A stretch of 64,000 nucleotides of DNA from Brevibacterium ihuae (lineage in GTDB: Bacteria > Actinomycetota > Actinomycetes > Actinomycetales > Brevibacteriaceae): contig NZ_FXWZ01000003.1 in NCBI RefSeq assembly GCF_900184225.1, positions 574,872-638,871 of the forward strand. Reading direction: 5' to 3'. Positions 1 to 7,368 of this stretch are shown here, piece after piece (the stretch's first letter is position 1; every line of letters begins with the position of its first letter). The translations under genes were made by a program, and so were the position numbers. Below the pieces are notes generated by a model. The model was not told the origin of the DNA. It saw nothing but the letters and a program-made list of their open reading frames with translations, and searched no databases.

Positions 1-222
1 GATTCCGCGATAGGCAGTAGCCGGATCGGCGGGCACACCGACGTCGGCGGCCAGTTCGGCGTAACCGTACAGGCCGATCCATGTGCCCGAGGTGCGGAAC
101 CAGGTGATGCCGGCAGACGGGTCCCCTCGTTGCTCCCAGCTGAGTCCGCGGTAGAACGCGATGCTGCGCTCTAAGTCGGCGACGCCGAGGGTGACGATGG
201 TGAAGTTCGGTGAAATGCCCAT
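1..222 (-). CDS. VOC/glyoxalase-family protein, N-terminal part only
   Basis: The reading frame starts with ATG at 222 and runs off the left edge, so only about 74 residues are visible. The N-terminus (MGISPNFTIVTLGVADLERS, then an IAFYRGLSWE-like stretch) is typical of the vicinal oxygen chelate fold: a beta strand, a helix around the LERS/FYR motif, and a later WIGLYGY strand. Family members include glyoxalase I, bleomycin-resistance proteins and ring-cleavage dioxygenases; the substrate cannot be told from this fragment. The gene points away from the neighbouring transposon and may have been separated from its former neighbours by that insertion. Family assignment is good; function is open. 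Confidence 0.75.
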   Translation of the reverse strand, partial: MGISPNFTIVTLGVADLERSIAFYRGLSWEQRGDPSAGITWFRTSGTWIGLYGYAELAADVGVPADPATAYRGI

Positions 223-343
223 GCAACCATCTTCGTGGACGCACCGACAGGACGCCAGTATTGGGTGCGCCGCAGTTGCCCACGCGTCCACAGCCACGCC
301 GAAGGCTGGCGTCCCGTAAGCGGAACCTCGACCGGACACACCC

Positions 344-360
344 ACTCCCGACATGGGAGT
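344..360. promoter_or_regulatory. 17-bp palindrome in the gap before the resolvase gene
   Basis: ACTCCC-GACAT-GGGAGT is a perfect inverted repeat with a 5-nt centre. It lies 85 bp upstream of the resolvase start, where serine resolvases usually have their res site subsites. A 10-bp direct repeat, GTCCCGTAAG, occurs at 311-320 and 383-392. These could be recombinase-binding sites, transposase end repeats, or operator elements for the diverging VOC gene. The 223-445 gap holds no convincing gene. Confidence 0.35.
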
Positions 361-445
361 CCGATAGCATGCCTGACGAGGTGTCCCGTAAGACCCGTCC
401 GGTGAACTGTTCGGTGACGGGGCCTTATATGACACACTTAGAAGC

Positions 446-1042
446 ATGTCCGCTTTGAAGGTCGGGTACGCCCGGGTCTCCACCGATGAACAGGACCTCA
501 CCGCCCAGCGCGATGGCCTCAGCGCTCTCGGTGTCGACGCGATGCGCATATACGTCGATCACGGACTGACCGGCCGCAATGCGGATCGCGCCGGGCTGCG
601 GCAGGCGCTGGCGGCATGCCGGGCCGGTGACACGTTCGTGGTCACCAAGCTCGACCGGTTGGCACGTTCGGTGCGCGATGCTCACGAGATTGCCGATGAC
701 CTCGCGGCCCGCGAGGTGAAACTCAGCATCGCCGGATCGGTGTATGACCCGACGGACCCGATGGGCAAACTGCTGTTCAACGTGCTGGCGATGGTCGCCG
801 AGTTCGAAGCCGACCTCATTCGCGCCCGCACCCGCGAGGGGATGAAGGTCGCCAAGGCCAAGGGCCGGCTGCGCGGGAAGTCTCCGAAGCTCACCCCACG
901 CCAGGAGGCTCACCTCGTCCAACTGCATGCCGCCAAGGAGCACACCGTGGGCGAGCTGGCCGAGCTGTTCAGCGTCGGCCGCTCCACGGTCTACCGTGCC
1001 CTGGAGCGCGCGCAGCGTGGCCGCGAGAGCGTCGTGCAGTAG
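446..1042 (+). CDS. Serine recombinase, resolvase/invertase family
   Basis: This 198-residue protein belongs to the small serine recombinases that resolve transposon cointegrates. The N-terminus has the family motif YARVSTDEQD with the nucleophile Ser12 and the YVDHGLTGRNADRAGL stretch. The middle carries the conserved TKLDRLARS motif, followed by the long E helix (FEADLIRARTREGM). The C-terminal 45 residues form a helix-turn-helix (VGELAELFSVGRSTVYRAL) for res-site binding. Length matches the family (180-210). The transposase gene follows 10 nt after its stop, so the two probably share a transcript. All catalytic residues I can check are intact. Confidence 0.93.
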   Translation: MSALKVGYARVSTDEQDLTAQRDGLSALGVDAMRIYVDHGLTGRNADRAGLRQALAACRAGDTFVVTKLDRLARSVRDAHEIADDLAAREVKLSIAGSVYDPTDPMGKLLFNVLAMVAEFEADLIRARTREGMKVAKAKGRLRGKSPKLTPRQEAHLVQLHAAKEHTVGELAELFSVGRSTVYRALERAQRGRESVVQ

Positions 1043-1052
1043 GTGCGCGGCG

Positions 1053-2459
1053 ATGGACGCTGCGGCGCGGTGGCGCATTCTCCGGCTCCATGTGGAGGAC
1101 GAGGTTCCGCTCGCGCGTCTGGCCCGCGAGTCCGGCGTCGGGCTGCGGACCCTGGAGCGCTGGCACGCCCGCTACCGGACCGACGGCTACGCGGGCCTGG
1201 AGACGGCCTCGCGAATGGACGCCGGCACCCACCGCTTGCCGACCGATCTCGTCCACGTGATCGAGGGTCTGGCGCTGAGCAAGCCGCGGCCGGCTATCGC
1301 CACGATCCATCGCAAGGTCACCGGCATCTGCGGCATCCACGGGTGGCCGGTCCCGTCCTATTCGGTGGTGTGGGAGATCGTGCGCGCCCTGGACCTGGGC
1401 ATGGTCACCCTCGCCCTGGAAGGCGCGGCGTCCTATCGCGACAAGCACGAGCTGGTGCTGCGCCGGCAGGCGGAGTGGCCCAACGCGATGTGGCAGTCCG
1501 ATCACACGTTGCTCGACATCCTGGTAGTCGGCACCGATGGCAAGCCTGCCCGGCCGTGGTTGACGACCATCCTCGATGACTGCTCCCGAGCGATCTGCGG
1601 CTATACCGTCGTCCTGGGCGCACCGTCGGCGATGAACACCGCGCTGGCGCTGCGGCAGGCGATCTGGCACAAGGCCGACCCGGCCTGGCCGATGTGCGGC
1701 CTACCGGACGTGCTCTACGTCGATCACGGCAGTGACTTCATCAGCCACCAGCTCGCCGGCACCGCCGTCGACCTCCACATCCGGCTGATCCATTCCACCG
1801 TCGCCCGCCCCCAGGGCCGGGGCAAGATCGAGCGGTTCTTCGGCACCGTCAACACCGAGTTGCTGGCCGACCTGCCCGGATACATCGGCGAAGGCCAGCC
1901 CTGGCCAACACCGACACTGTCCCTGGCCGAGCTCGATACCGCCGTCGAAAGGTTCGTGGCCACCTACAACGACCGCACGCACAGCGAGATCGGCACCTCC
2001 CCGCGCAGCGCGTGGATCGCCGAGGGCTGGCTGCCCCGCATGCCCGAGAGCCTGGAAGCTCTCGACGGACTGTTGCTGACCGTGGCCAAGACCCGCGTCG
2101 TGCGCCGCGATGGCATCCGATTCCAGGGCCTGCGCTACGTCTCCCCGACCCTGGCCGGCTACGTCGGACAGTCGGTCGTGATCCGTTACGACCCTCGCGA
2201 CATCACCGAGATCCGCGTCTTCGACCACGACGAGTTCCTCTGCAAGGCCGTCAACCAGGAGCACCACGACCAGAAGGTCAGCCTCAAAGAGATCCAGGCC
2301 GCTCGCAACGCGAGACGCCGGGCACTACGGGCCGGCATCAACGAACGCATCGCTGTCGTGGCCGCACACACCACCGAGACACCACCTCCCGCGGAGGAAC
2401 CAGCGGCGGCGCAGACGCCGAAACGGAAGTTGAAGGTCTACAAGGAGGACCTGAGGTGA
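1053..2459 (+). CDS. DDE transposase of Tn552 p480/TniA type
   Basis: A 468-residue transposase with an N-terminal helix-turn-helix (residues about 15-45, LARLARESGVGLRTLERW), an integrase-core domain (about 140-310) and a C-terminal beta-barrel plus basic tail. The catalytic triad is visible as D150 (WQSDHTLLD), D224 (LYVDHGSDF) and E260 (GRGKIERFF), with 35 residues between the last two as in retroviral-type integrases. I chose the ATG 10 nt after the resolvase stop because the protein begins directly with the HTH; the frame is open further upstream, but that stretch lies inside the resolvase gene. The stop overlaps the start of the ATPase gene (GTGA), implying coupled translation. Tn552 p480 has the same length class and domain order. 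Confidence 0.9.
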   Translation: MDAAARWRILRLHVEDEVPLARLARESGVGLRTLERWHARYRTDGYAGLETASRMDAGTHRLPTDLVHVIEGLALSKPRPAIATIHRKVTGICGIHGWPVPSYSVVWEIVRALDLGMVTLALEGAASYRDKHELVLRRQAEWPNAMWQSDHTLLDILVVGTDGKPARPWLTTILDDCSRAICGYTVVLGAPSAMNTALALRQAIWHKADPAWPMCGLPDVLYVDHGSDFISHQLAGTAVDLHIRLIHSTVARPQGRGKIERFFGTVNTELLADLPGYIGEGQPWPTPTLSLAELDTAVERFVATYNDRTHSEIGTSPRSAWIAEGWLPRMPESLEALDGLLLTVAKTRVVRRDGIRFQGLRYVSPTLAGYVGQSVVIRYDPRDITEIRVFDHDEFLCKAVNQEHHDQKVSLKEIQAARNARRRALRAGINERIAVVAAHTTETPPPAEEPAAAQTPKRKLKVYKEDLR

Positions 2460-3274
2460 GCCAGCGCTTCATCGTCACCAAAGAACACCGCCGCTTCACC
2501 GAGTTCGCCGACGCCGTGCGCCGCGGCCACACCATCGGCCTGTGCTTCGGGCCGGCCGGAGTGGGCAAGACGCTCTCGGCGCGCCGCTACGCGCACTGGG
2601 ACAAGGCCCACGATCTGCTGACCTACTGGGGGCCGCGCTCCGACGATGACGCCAAGATCTACGCCGCCCTGAACCGGAGCCGCACCGTGCTCTACACCCC
2701 CAGCGTGCTGACCACCCCGCGGACCCTGAAGGATGAGCTCAATCAGGCCATCACCCGCACCAACATCTGCATCGAACAGCACCTCGCGCCGCACGGCGAC
2801 GTCACGCCCGAGACCTGGGGATGGCGCCGCAGCAGGAACTACGTCGAGCTGATCATCGTCGACGAGGCCGAACGGCTCCGCCCCGCCGCCCTGGAACTGC
2901 TGCGCGACCGCTACGACCGAGACGACATCGCACTGATCCTGATCGGCATGCCCGGACTGGAGAAGCAGTTCAGCCACTACCCCCAGTTCTACAGCCGGGT
3001 CGGGTTCGCCCATCAATACCGACCCCTGGGTCAGGACGAACTGTTGTTCGTCCTGCAACGACACTGGCGCTCCCTCGGCAAGACCCTCGACCCCGAAGAC
3101 TTCACCGACGCCCAAGCCATCGCCGCCATCGCGCGGGTCACCCGCGGCAACTTCCGGCTGCTCGAACGCCTCATCCCCCAGATCCAGCGCGTGCTGAAGA
3201 TCAACGAACTCGACACCATCACCAACGACGTCATCGAAGCCGCCCAAAGCACCCTGGTCATCGGCGTCACCTGA
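2456..3274 (+). CDS. AAA ATPase, transposition regulator of p271/TniB type
   Basis: This 272-residue ATPase starts at GTG 2456, overlapping the transposase stop by 4 nt, with AAGGAGG just upstream. Walker A is GPAGVGKT (residues 32-39) and Walker B is LIIVDEAER (about 132-140). The C-terminal part (GNFRLLERLIPQIQRVL) resembles the lid region of the AAA_22 group. MuB/TniB/p271 proteins form filaments on target DNA, choose the insertion site and stimulate the DDE transposase. The length equals Tn552 p271 (271 aa). No TniQ-type target selector follows, which fits Tn552 better than Tn5053. Confidence 0.88.
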   Translation: MSQRFIVTKEHRRFTEFADAVRRGHTIGLCFGPAGVGKTLSARRYAHWDKAHDLLTYWGPRSDDDAKIYAALNRSRTVLYTPSVLTTPRTLKDELNQAITRTNICIEQHLAPHGDVTPETWGWRRSRNYVELIIVDEAERLRPAALELLRDRYDRDDIALILIGMPGLEKQFSHYPQFYSRVGFAHQYRPLGQDELLFVLQRHWRSLGKTLDPEDFTDAQAIAAIARVTRGNFRLLERLIPQIQRVLKINELDTITNDVIEAAQSTLVIGVT

Positions 3275-3570
3275 CCCCGGCCCGCCACGGAACGTCGGAA
3301 GAACCCCGCCATTTAAACGCAGAAGTCACAATTCGGACCCTGTGGCACAGGGACGCCTACGGTGCCGTAACTGTCACGCAGGGTGGTGCTCAATGCAGCA
3401 GAAGTGTCAGGTTGAGGTGTGCCAACTCGCGCAGCAGTCTCCCCGCGCCGCCGTGCCGTAAACGGTCGCTCCCGGAAGGAACGCGGCAGTCTCGTCCGCG
3501 CGCCGTACCCGCAGTAGCGCGTCGGCAACAGCTAGCAACGGGGCAGACGCCGCGGCGATCGTCGCTGCAA
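3275..3570. other. Non-coding stretch right of the transposition genes
   Basis: No gene is supported here. On the minus strand the 8-mer ACTTCTGC occurs twice (inside 3316-3330 and 3396-3412), each preceded by TGTG or TGAC. Such spaced repeats resemble the multiple transposase-binding repeats at the ends of Tn552/Tn5053 elements, so the right end of the element may lie in this stretch. The evidence is weak because matching repeats at the left end are not clear. Confidence 0.3.
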
Positions 3571-4308
3571 TCAGCTCGCCTGGCCGTGAAGCCATTGGGA
3601 GAAAGTCGGACCGAGTACCTCGGCCTCCGCTCCAGGCACCAGGGCACCATCACGGAATGCTCGACCCATGCGGCCAGGGATGGGCATAGGGAGGGGAGTG
3701 GCCCGGGCCTGGGGGAGCTGCTTCGTCATGTCCCACAAGGTGGTGACCTCCGGCCCTGCGATCTCTGTGAGCGTGCTGGCGCGGGTGCCGGTCGCCAGGT
3801 CTGCGATCACCCCAGCCACCGCGTCCAGCGCGACGGGCTTGATCGTCATCTGCGGCACGAGGGAGATCGGTCCGAGCTTCATCCTCTCGCGGTTCTGGCC
3901 TGCGAACTCGAACCACTGCGTTGAGCGCACGATGGTCAGGTTCGGGCTCTCCGCACGCGCTACCCGCTCCTGCGCCGTCTTGCCGGCGAAGTACCCATAC
4001 CCCTGAACGTCCGGCAGCTCGCAGTTCACGATCGACAGCAGCAGATGGCGGGCATCCAAAGCGCGCGCAGCGGCGGCGACGGCGTGGGTCGACCGCGTGA
4101 AGAAGTCAGTCGCAGCGCTCCTGCTCATGGTGAAGCGCCCCGTCGCCTCCACGATCACATCGGGCTGCCCTAAGCGCTCGATGGAATCAGCCTGTAGCAC
4201 GTCGAACCCGTTGGAGCGCGACAGGAGCCTGACCGTCGCACCACGCTCGAGGAGCGCCCGCTCGATGGCCTTGCCGGACGGTCCCCCACCCACGACTGCA
4301 ACCTCCAC
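3571..4308 (-). CDS. NmrA/SDR-like NAD(P)-binding protein
   Basis: This 245-residue protein begins with a Rossmann fingerprint (VEVAVVGGGPSGKAIERALLERG) followed by a strand and RS motif (VRLLSRSNG) typical of NADP-binding atypical short-chain dehydrogenases of the NmrA/YwnB type. There is no classical YxxxK catalytic pair in the expected place, so it may act as a redox sensor or a quinone/NADPH-linked reductase rather than an alcohol dehydrogenase. The GTG start at 4308 is chosen because AAGGAGG sits 5 nt upstream and the Rossmann strand starts immediately. Two tandem palindromes lie just upstream, so a repressor probably controls it, but no regulator gene is adjacent in this window. Confidence 0.75.
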   Translation of the reverse strand: MEVAVVGGGPSGKAIERALLERGATVRLLSRSNGFDVLQADSIERLGQPDVIVEATGRFTMSRSAATDFFTRSTHAVAAAARALDARHLLLSIVNCELPDVQGYGYFAGKTAQERVARAESPNLTIVRSTQWFEFAGQNRERMKLGPISLVPQMTIKPVALDAVAGVIADLATGTRASTLTEIAGPEVTTLWDMTKQLPQARATPLPMPIPGRMGRAFRDGALVPGAEAEVLGPTFSQWLHGQAS

Positions 4309-4335
4309 CGCGTCCTCCTTCGTCGCGCCTGCTGT

Positions 4336-4369
4336 CTCTATGATCGTAGAGCCTCTCTGATCATAGAGG
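4336..4369 (-). promoter_or_regulatory. Two abutting operator palindromes upstream of the NmrA-like gene
   Basis: Site one (4336-4351) is CTCTATGATCGTAGAG, with perfect 5-bp arms. Site two (4352-4369) is CCTCTCTGATCATAGAGG, a palindrome with one mismatched pair. Both share the core CTCTnTGATC. They lie 28-61 bp upstream of the GTG start, where a promoter would be covered. A dimeric repressor of TetR, MarR or HxlR type is likely; which one is unknown. Confidence 0.55.
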
Positions 4370-4370
4370 C

Positions 4371-4431
4371 CTAGTGTGTTGTGAAAGGGTGCCCCGCCGA
4401 TGGCGGGGCACCCTTTCACAACACACCCTAG
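4371..4431. terminator. Very strong bidirectional hairpin, 24-bp perfect arms
   Basis: Arms 4375-4398 and 4402-4425 are perfectly complementary around the loop GAT, and the structure is bounded on both sides by CTAG (4371-4374 and 4428-4431). The loop-proximal half is GC-rich (GGGTGCCCCGCC) and the outer half AT-richer (TGTGTTGTGAAA), so it works as an intrinsic terminator in either direction. It lies right behind the operators of the divergent NmrA-like gene and insulates them from the FAD-oxidase side. Confidence 0.7.
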
Positions 4432-4546
4432 TGGCCGCGCTCGGCGGCCCCCGGGAGCAGCCGGAACCGGAACCCCGGTCACCCCCGGCCGCTCCGGCGC
4501 GATTCGAGGGTTCCGAGGTCAGCTGAGTGCGGTTTCACGTACGGAA

Positions 4547-4700
4547 CCGCACTGTGCTGCCCCCGGAATCCAGCAGGCCGCACTGTGCTGCACCGGGAAC
4601 CGGCAGGCCGCACTGTGCTGCACCGGGAACCGGCAGACCGCACTGAACTGCACCCGGGAACCGGCAGACCGCACGGGGATGCACCGGGACGGCAGCCGAG
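4547..4700. repeat. Degenerate tandem repeat, about five 30-31-bp units
   Basis: Units start near 4547, 4578, 4608, 4638 and 4669. The second and third are almost identical; the fourth and fifth are more diverged. The unit begins CCGCACTGTGCTGCACCGGG and continues with AACCGGCAGG. An inverted copy of the unit start (AGTGCGGTT, 4526-4534) precedes the array and pairs with AACCGCACT (4545-4553). There are no unique spacers, so this is not CRISPR. The 4432-4741 gap otherwise holds no gene; the array sits immediately 3' of the FAD-oxidase gene. Confidence 0.8.
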
Positions 4701-4741
4701 ACCGGATGCGTCGCCGGGCCGCCCCTCCTGCTGCAGCCGGC

Positions 4742-6175
4742 TCAGAGCGATGCGAGCATCTTGCCGGGGTTGAGGATGCCGAGCGGGTCGAGGGCGCGCT
4801 TGATGCCCAGGTGGATCTCCTTGGACACCGGGTCGAGCTCGCGGGCGAGCCACTCGCGCTTGAGATAGCCGACCCCGTGCTCGCCGGTGATCGTCCCGCC
4901 GAGATCGAGGCCGGCGGCCATGATCTCGCCGAACACGTGCTGCGCGATCTCGACGGCGGCCGGGTCGGCGGCGTCGAAGAACACCCCGGGATGCATGTTG
5001 CCGTCCCCGGCGTGGCCGCAGGTCGAGATCGTGATCTCCGGGTGCGCCGCCTCGATCTCGACGAGCCGGGTGAAGAACTCGCGGAGCCGACCGCGCGGCA
5101 CGCACACGTCGTCGACGAGCTCGCCTCCGCCGTGGGTGCTCGCGTACTTCTCCATCGCGGGGGCGACGGCGCGGCGGGCGGCGACGAGGAGCTCGGAGTC
5201 CGCCGGATCGTCGGAGAACATCACGTCGGTGGCGCCGCACTCCTGCGCGACCGCGGAGAAGCGCTCGAGCTCGCGGACGGCGGCGTCGTGGCTGCCGTCG
5301 CCGTTCGACTGGACGAGGAGCATCGCACCGGCGTCGGCGGGCAGCCCGAAGTCGCCGTAGGCGTTGAGGACCTCGAGGGTGCGGCCGTCGAGGAACTCGA
5401 GCAGCGGGGGCCGGGCGCCGGTGGCCATGAAGTCGCAGACCGCCCCGGAAGCGCTCACGACATCGGGGAACAGCCCCACGGCGGTGAGCGGTTCGGGGAT
5501 CGCCGGGATGAGCTCGAGGGTGACCTCGACGATGACGCCGAGGCTGCCTTCGGAGCCGATGAAGAGCCCGGCGAGCTCGAACCCGGCCACGCCCTTGGCG
5601 GTCGGGCGGCCGACCGTGGTGATCCGGCCGTCGGCGAGCACCACGGTGAGGCTGCGGACGTAGTCGCGGGTGACGCCGTACTTGACGCAGCACAGGCCGC
5701 CGGCGTTCGTCGCGACGTTGCCGCCGATGCTCGAGATCGCCACCGAGCCGGGATCCGGCGGATAGGCGAGGTCGAAGTCGGCAAGGTGCCGCTTGAGGTC
5801 CTGGTTGATGATGCCCGGTTCGACGGAGCACGTCATCTCGACGGTGTCGACGGCGAGCACCCGGTCCATCTTGGCGACGCTGAGGAGGATCGCGCCGTCG
5901 ATCGCGTTCGCCGCACCGGACAGGCCGGTGCGGGTGCCCTGGGGCACGACCGGGATCCGGTGCTCGGAGGCGAACCGGAGCGTCGCCTGCACGTCCTCGA
6001 CGCAGGCGGCGCGCACGAGCGCGCGGGCGGTGCCGACCTCGCAGAACAGCGCCCAGTCCTTCGAGTGGGCGGCGACGACGTCGGGTTCGGTGATGAGGGC
6101 TCCGGCGCTGAGCTCGGCGGTGAGCGGGGCGAGATCGACGGAGACGGCGGGATCGCAGAGTTCGGGATTCGTCAC
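4742..6175 (-). CDS. FAD-linked oxidase, GlcD/D-lactate dehydrogenase family
   Basis: A 477-residue flavoprotein of the PCMH/VAO fold that oxidises a 2-hydroxy acid such as glycolate or D-lactate at the membrane or in the cytosol. The FAD-binding N-domain shows PQGTRTGLSGAANA and the pyrophosphate-binding DPGSVAISSIGGNVATNAGG. The cap domain has the hallmark CGHAGDGNMHP and, near the end, GEHGVGYLKREWL and GILNPGKM. Length fits single-subunit GlcD/Dld-2 proteins. Start is GTG 6175: a TACACT -10 box lies 6 nt before it, suggesting leaderless mRNA. It follows the aminotransferase gene on the same strand with a 77-nt gap. The exact substrate cannot be read from sequence. Confidence 0.9.
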   Translation of the reverse strand: MTNPELCDPAVSVDLAPLTAELSAGALITEPDVVAAHSKDWALFCEVGTARALVRAACVEDVQATLRFASEHRIPVVPQGTRTGLSGAANAIDGAILLSVAKMDRVLAVDTVEMTCSVEPGIINQDLKRHLADFDLAYPPDPGSVAISSIGGNVATNAGGLCCVKYGVTRDYVRSLTVVLADGRITTVGRPTAKGVAGFELAGLFIGSEGSLGVIVEVTLELIPAIPEPLTAVGLFPDVVSASGAVCDFMATGARPPLLEFLDGRTLEVLNAYGDFGLPADAGAMLLVQSNGDGSHDAAVRELERFSAVAQECGATDVMFSDDPADSELLVAARRAVAPAMEKYASTHGGGELVDDVCVPRGRLREFFTRLVEIEAAHPEITISTCGHAGDGNMHPGVFFDAADPAAVEIAQHVFGEIMAAGLDLGGTITGEHGVGYLKREWLARELDPVSKEIHLGIKRALDPLGILNPGKMLASL

Positions 6176-6252
6176 CCGGTCAGTGTAGACCCGCCGCGCG
6201 CGCCTCCGCAGGACCGTCCGCGGGGCTCCGAACCGTCAGCGGAACCGGCCTG

Positions 6253-7332
6253 TCAGTGGAACCGGGAGCGGAACTCGGCGGCGATGTCGAGGACCCGATC
6301 CATCGAGGCATCCGGGCCGATGCTGATGCGCACCCCGTCCTGGAGGTTGCGCACCGCGATGCCCGCGGCCAGGCACGCCTGCTCGAAATCGCCCGAGCGC
6401 GCGTGGAGCGGCAGCCAGACGTAGTTGCCGTGCGAGTCGGGGACGTCCCAGCCCTGGGCCCGGAGACCGGCGATGAGCTCGTCGCGGGTCAGGGCGATCT
6501 GTTTGGCGCGCACCTCGACCTCGCTCACGCGCGCGAGCGATTCCCGGGCCGCGGCCTGGGCCGGTGCGGTGACGCTGAACGGGAGCACGGCCTTGCGGAG
6601 CTCGAGGATGATCTCCGGATCGGCGATCGCGTAGCCGACCCGCAGCCCGGCCAGCCCGTGGGCCTTGGAGAACGTCCGGACGAGCACGAGGTTGGGGTGG
6701 TCGGCGAGCGCAGCGAGCCCGTCGACCGCCTCGGCGTCGGTGCAGAACTCCCGGTAGGCCTCGTCGAGGACGACGATGATGTTCCGCGGCACCCGGGCCA
6801 TGAACTCCTCGAACTCCGGGGTCCGGATCGCAGCCCCGGTCGGGTTGTTCGGCGAGCACAGGAGGACGAGGCGGGTGTCCTCCGTGATCGCGTCGGCCAT
6901 CACGGCGAGGTCGTGCCGGAAGTCCGCGGTGAGCCCGATCCGCCGGTGCGTCGCACCGCGCAGCGAGGCGATCTGCGGATACATCTCGAAGGACGGCCAG
7001 GGGTAGACGACCTCGACACCGGCCTCGAGGGTGATGTTCGCGAGCGCGCTGAGCATCTCCGAGGCCCCGGCGGAGAACAGGAGCCGTTCGGCGGGCACGT
7101 CGAGGTGGGCGGAGAGCTTGGCGGTGAGCGCGGTGACGGCGGGGTCGGCGTAGTGGGCCGGGTTCTGCGCGGCCTCCGCGATCGCTGCGGGGACGCCCGG
7201 GAGCGGAGGGAGGTGGTTCTCGTTCGAGGACAGCTTGTACGACTCGATGCCGTCGACCGGCTGCGGCGGCTTGCCGGGGACGTAGGCAGGAGTGGTGGAC
7301 AGCGCGGCGCGGACGGCGAACTTCTCGGTCAT
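6253..7332 (-). CDS. pat: HisC/Pat-type class II aminotransferase
   Basis: This 359-residue PLP enzyme is either histidinol-phosphate aminotransferase or the related aromatic amino-acid (phenylalanine) aminotransferase of actinobacteria. PLP lysine K223 sits in RTFSKAHGLAGLRVGYA. The cofactor-binding SAGASEM (about residues 87-93), SPNNPTG (160-166) and the D190-EAY motif are all present. No other his genes are nearby, which favours the Pat role, but HisC function is possible. Start is ATG 7332; a TATGAT -10 box ends 6 nt before it, indicating a leaderless transcript. It diverges from the hydrolase gene with only 36 nt between start codons. Confidence 0.85.
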   Translation of the reverse strand: MTEKFAVRAALSTTPAYVPGKPPQPVDGIESYKLSSNENHLPPLPGVPAAIAEAAQNPAHYADPAVTALTAKLSAHLDVPAERLLFSAGASEMLSALANITLEAGVEVVYPWPSFEMYPQIASLRGATHRRIGLTADFRHDLAVMADAITEDTRLVLLCSPNNPTGAAIRTPEFEEFMARVPRNIIVVLDEAYREFCTDAEAVDGLAALADHPNLVLVRTFSKAHGLAGLRVGYAIADPEIILELRKAVLPFSVTAPAQAAARESLARVSEVEVRAKQIALTRDELIAGLRAQGWDVPDSHGNYVWLPLHARSGDFEQACLAAGIAVRNLQDGVRISIGPDASMDRVLDIAAEFRSRFH

Positions 7333-7338
7333 GGCTCG

Positions 7339-7362
7339 ATCATAGACACTCTCTGGGATACT
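7339..7362. promoter_or_regulatory. Divergent leaderless promoters between pat and the hydrolase gene
   Basis: On the minus strand TATGAT (7344-7339) lies 6 nt before the pat ATG. On the plus strand GATACT (7357-7362) lies 6 nt before the hydrolase ATG. Both positions put the start of transcription at or next to the A of the start codon. Neither gene has a Shine-Dalgarno sequence. Confidence 0.55.
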
Positions 7363-7368
7363 GGTCCG

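Larger units (their letters stand above)
446..3274 (+). mobile_element. Tn552/Tn5053-like transposition module (resolvase, DDE transposase, AAA ATPase)
   Basis: Three same-strand genes form the module: a serine resolvase, a 468-residue DDE transposase and a 272-residue ATPase overlapping it by 4 nt. Sizes and order match the p480/p271 pair of Tn552 and TniA/TniB of Tn5053-type elements. No tniQ-like gene follows. The coordinates cover only the coding core. I could not resolve terminal inverted repeats; short related motifs exist on both sides (GGCGTCCC at 309-316, and inverted near 3345-3352). No recognisable cargo gene lies inside, so this is either a minimal element or a remnant whose cargo lies beyond the window. 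Confidence 0.7.

Noticed and set aside
4547..4700. Possible CRISPR array
   Set aside because: Units are directly adjacent without unique spacers and no cas genes occur in the window.
4400..6424. 674-codon open frame on the plus strand
   Set aside because: It is the mirror of the FAD oxidase gene. Composition is Arg/Gly/Asp/His-rich without any motif, as expected for antisense frames in GC-rich DNA.
6253..7332. Confident hisC label
   Set aside because: No other histidine genes are near and Pat-type enzymes have the same motifs; kept as HisC/Pat.
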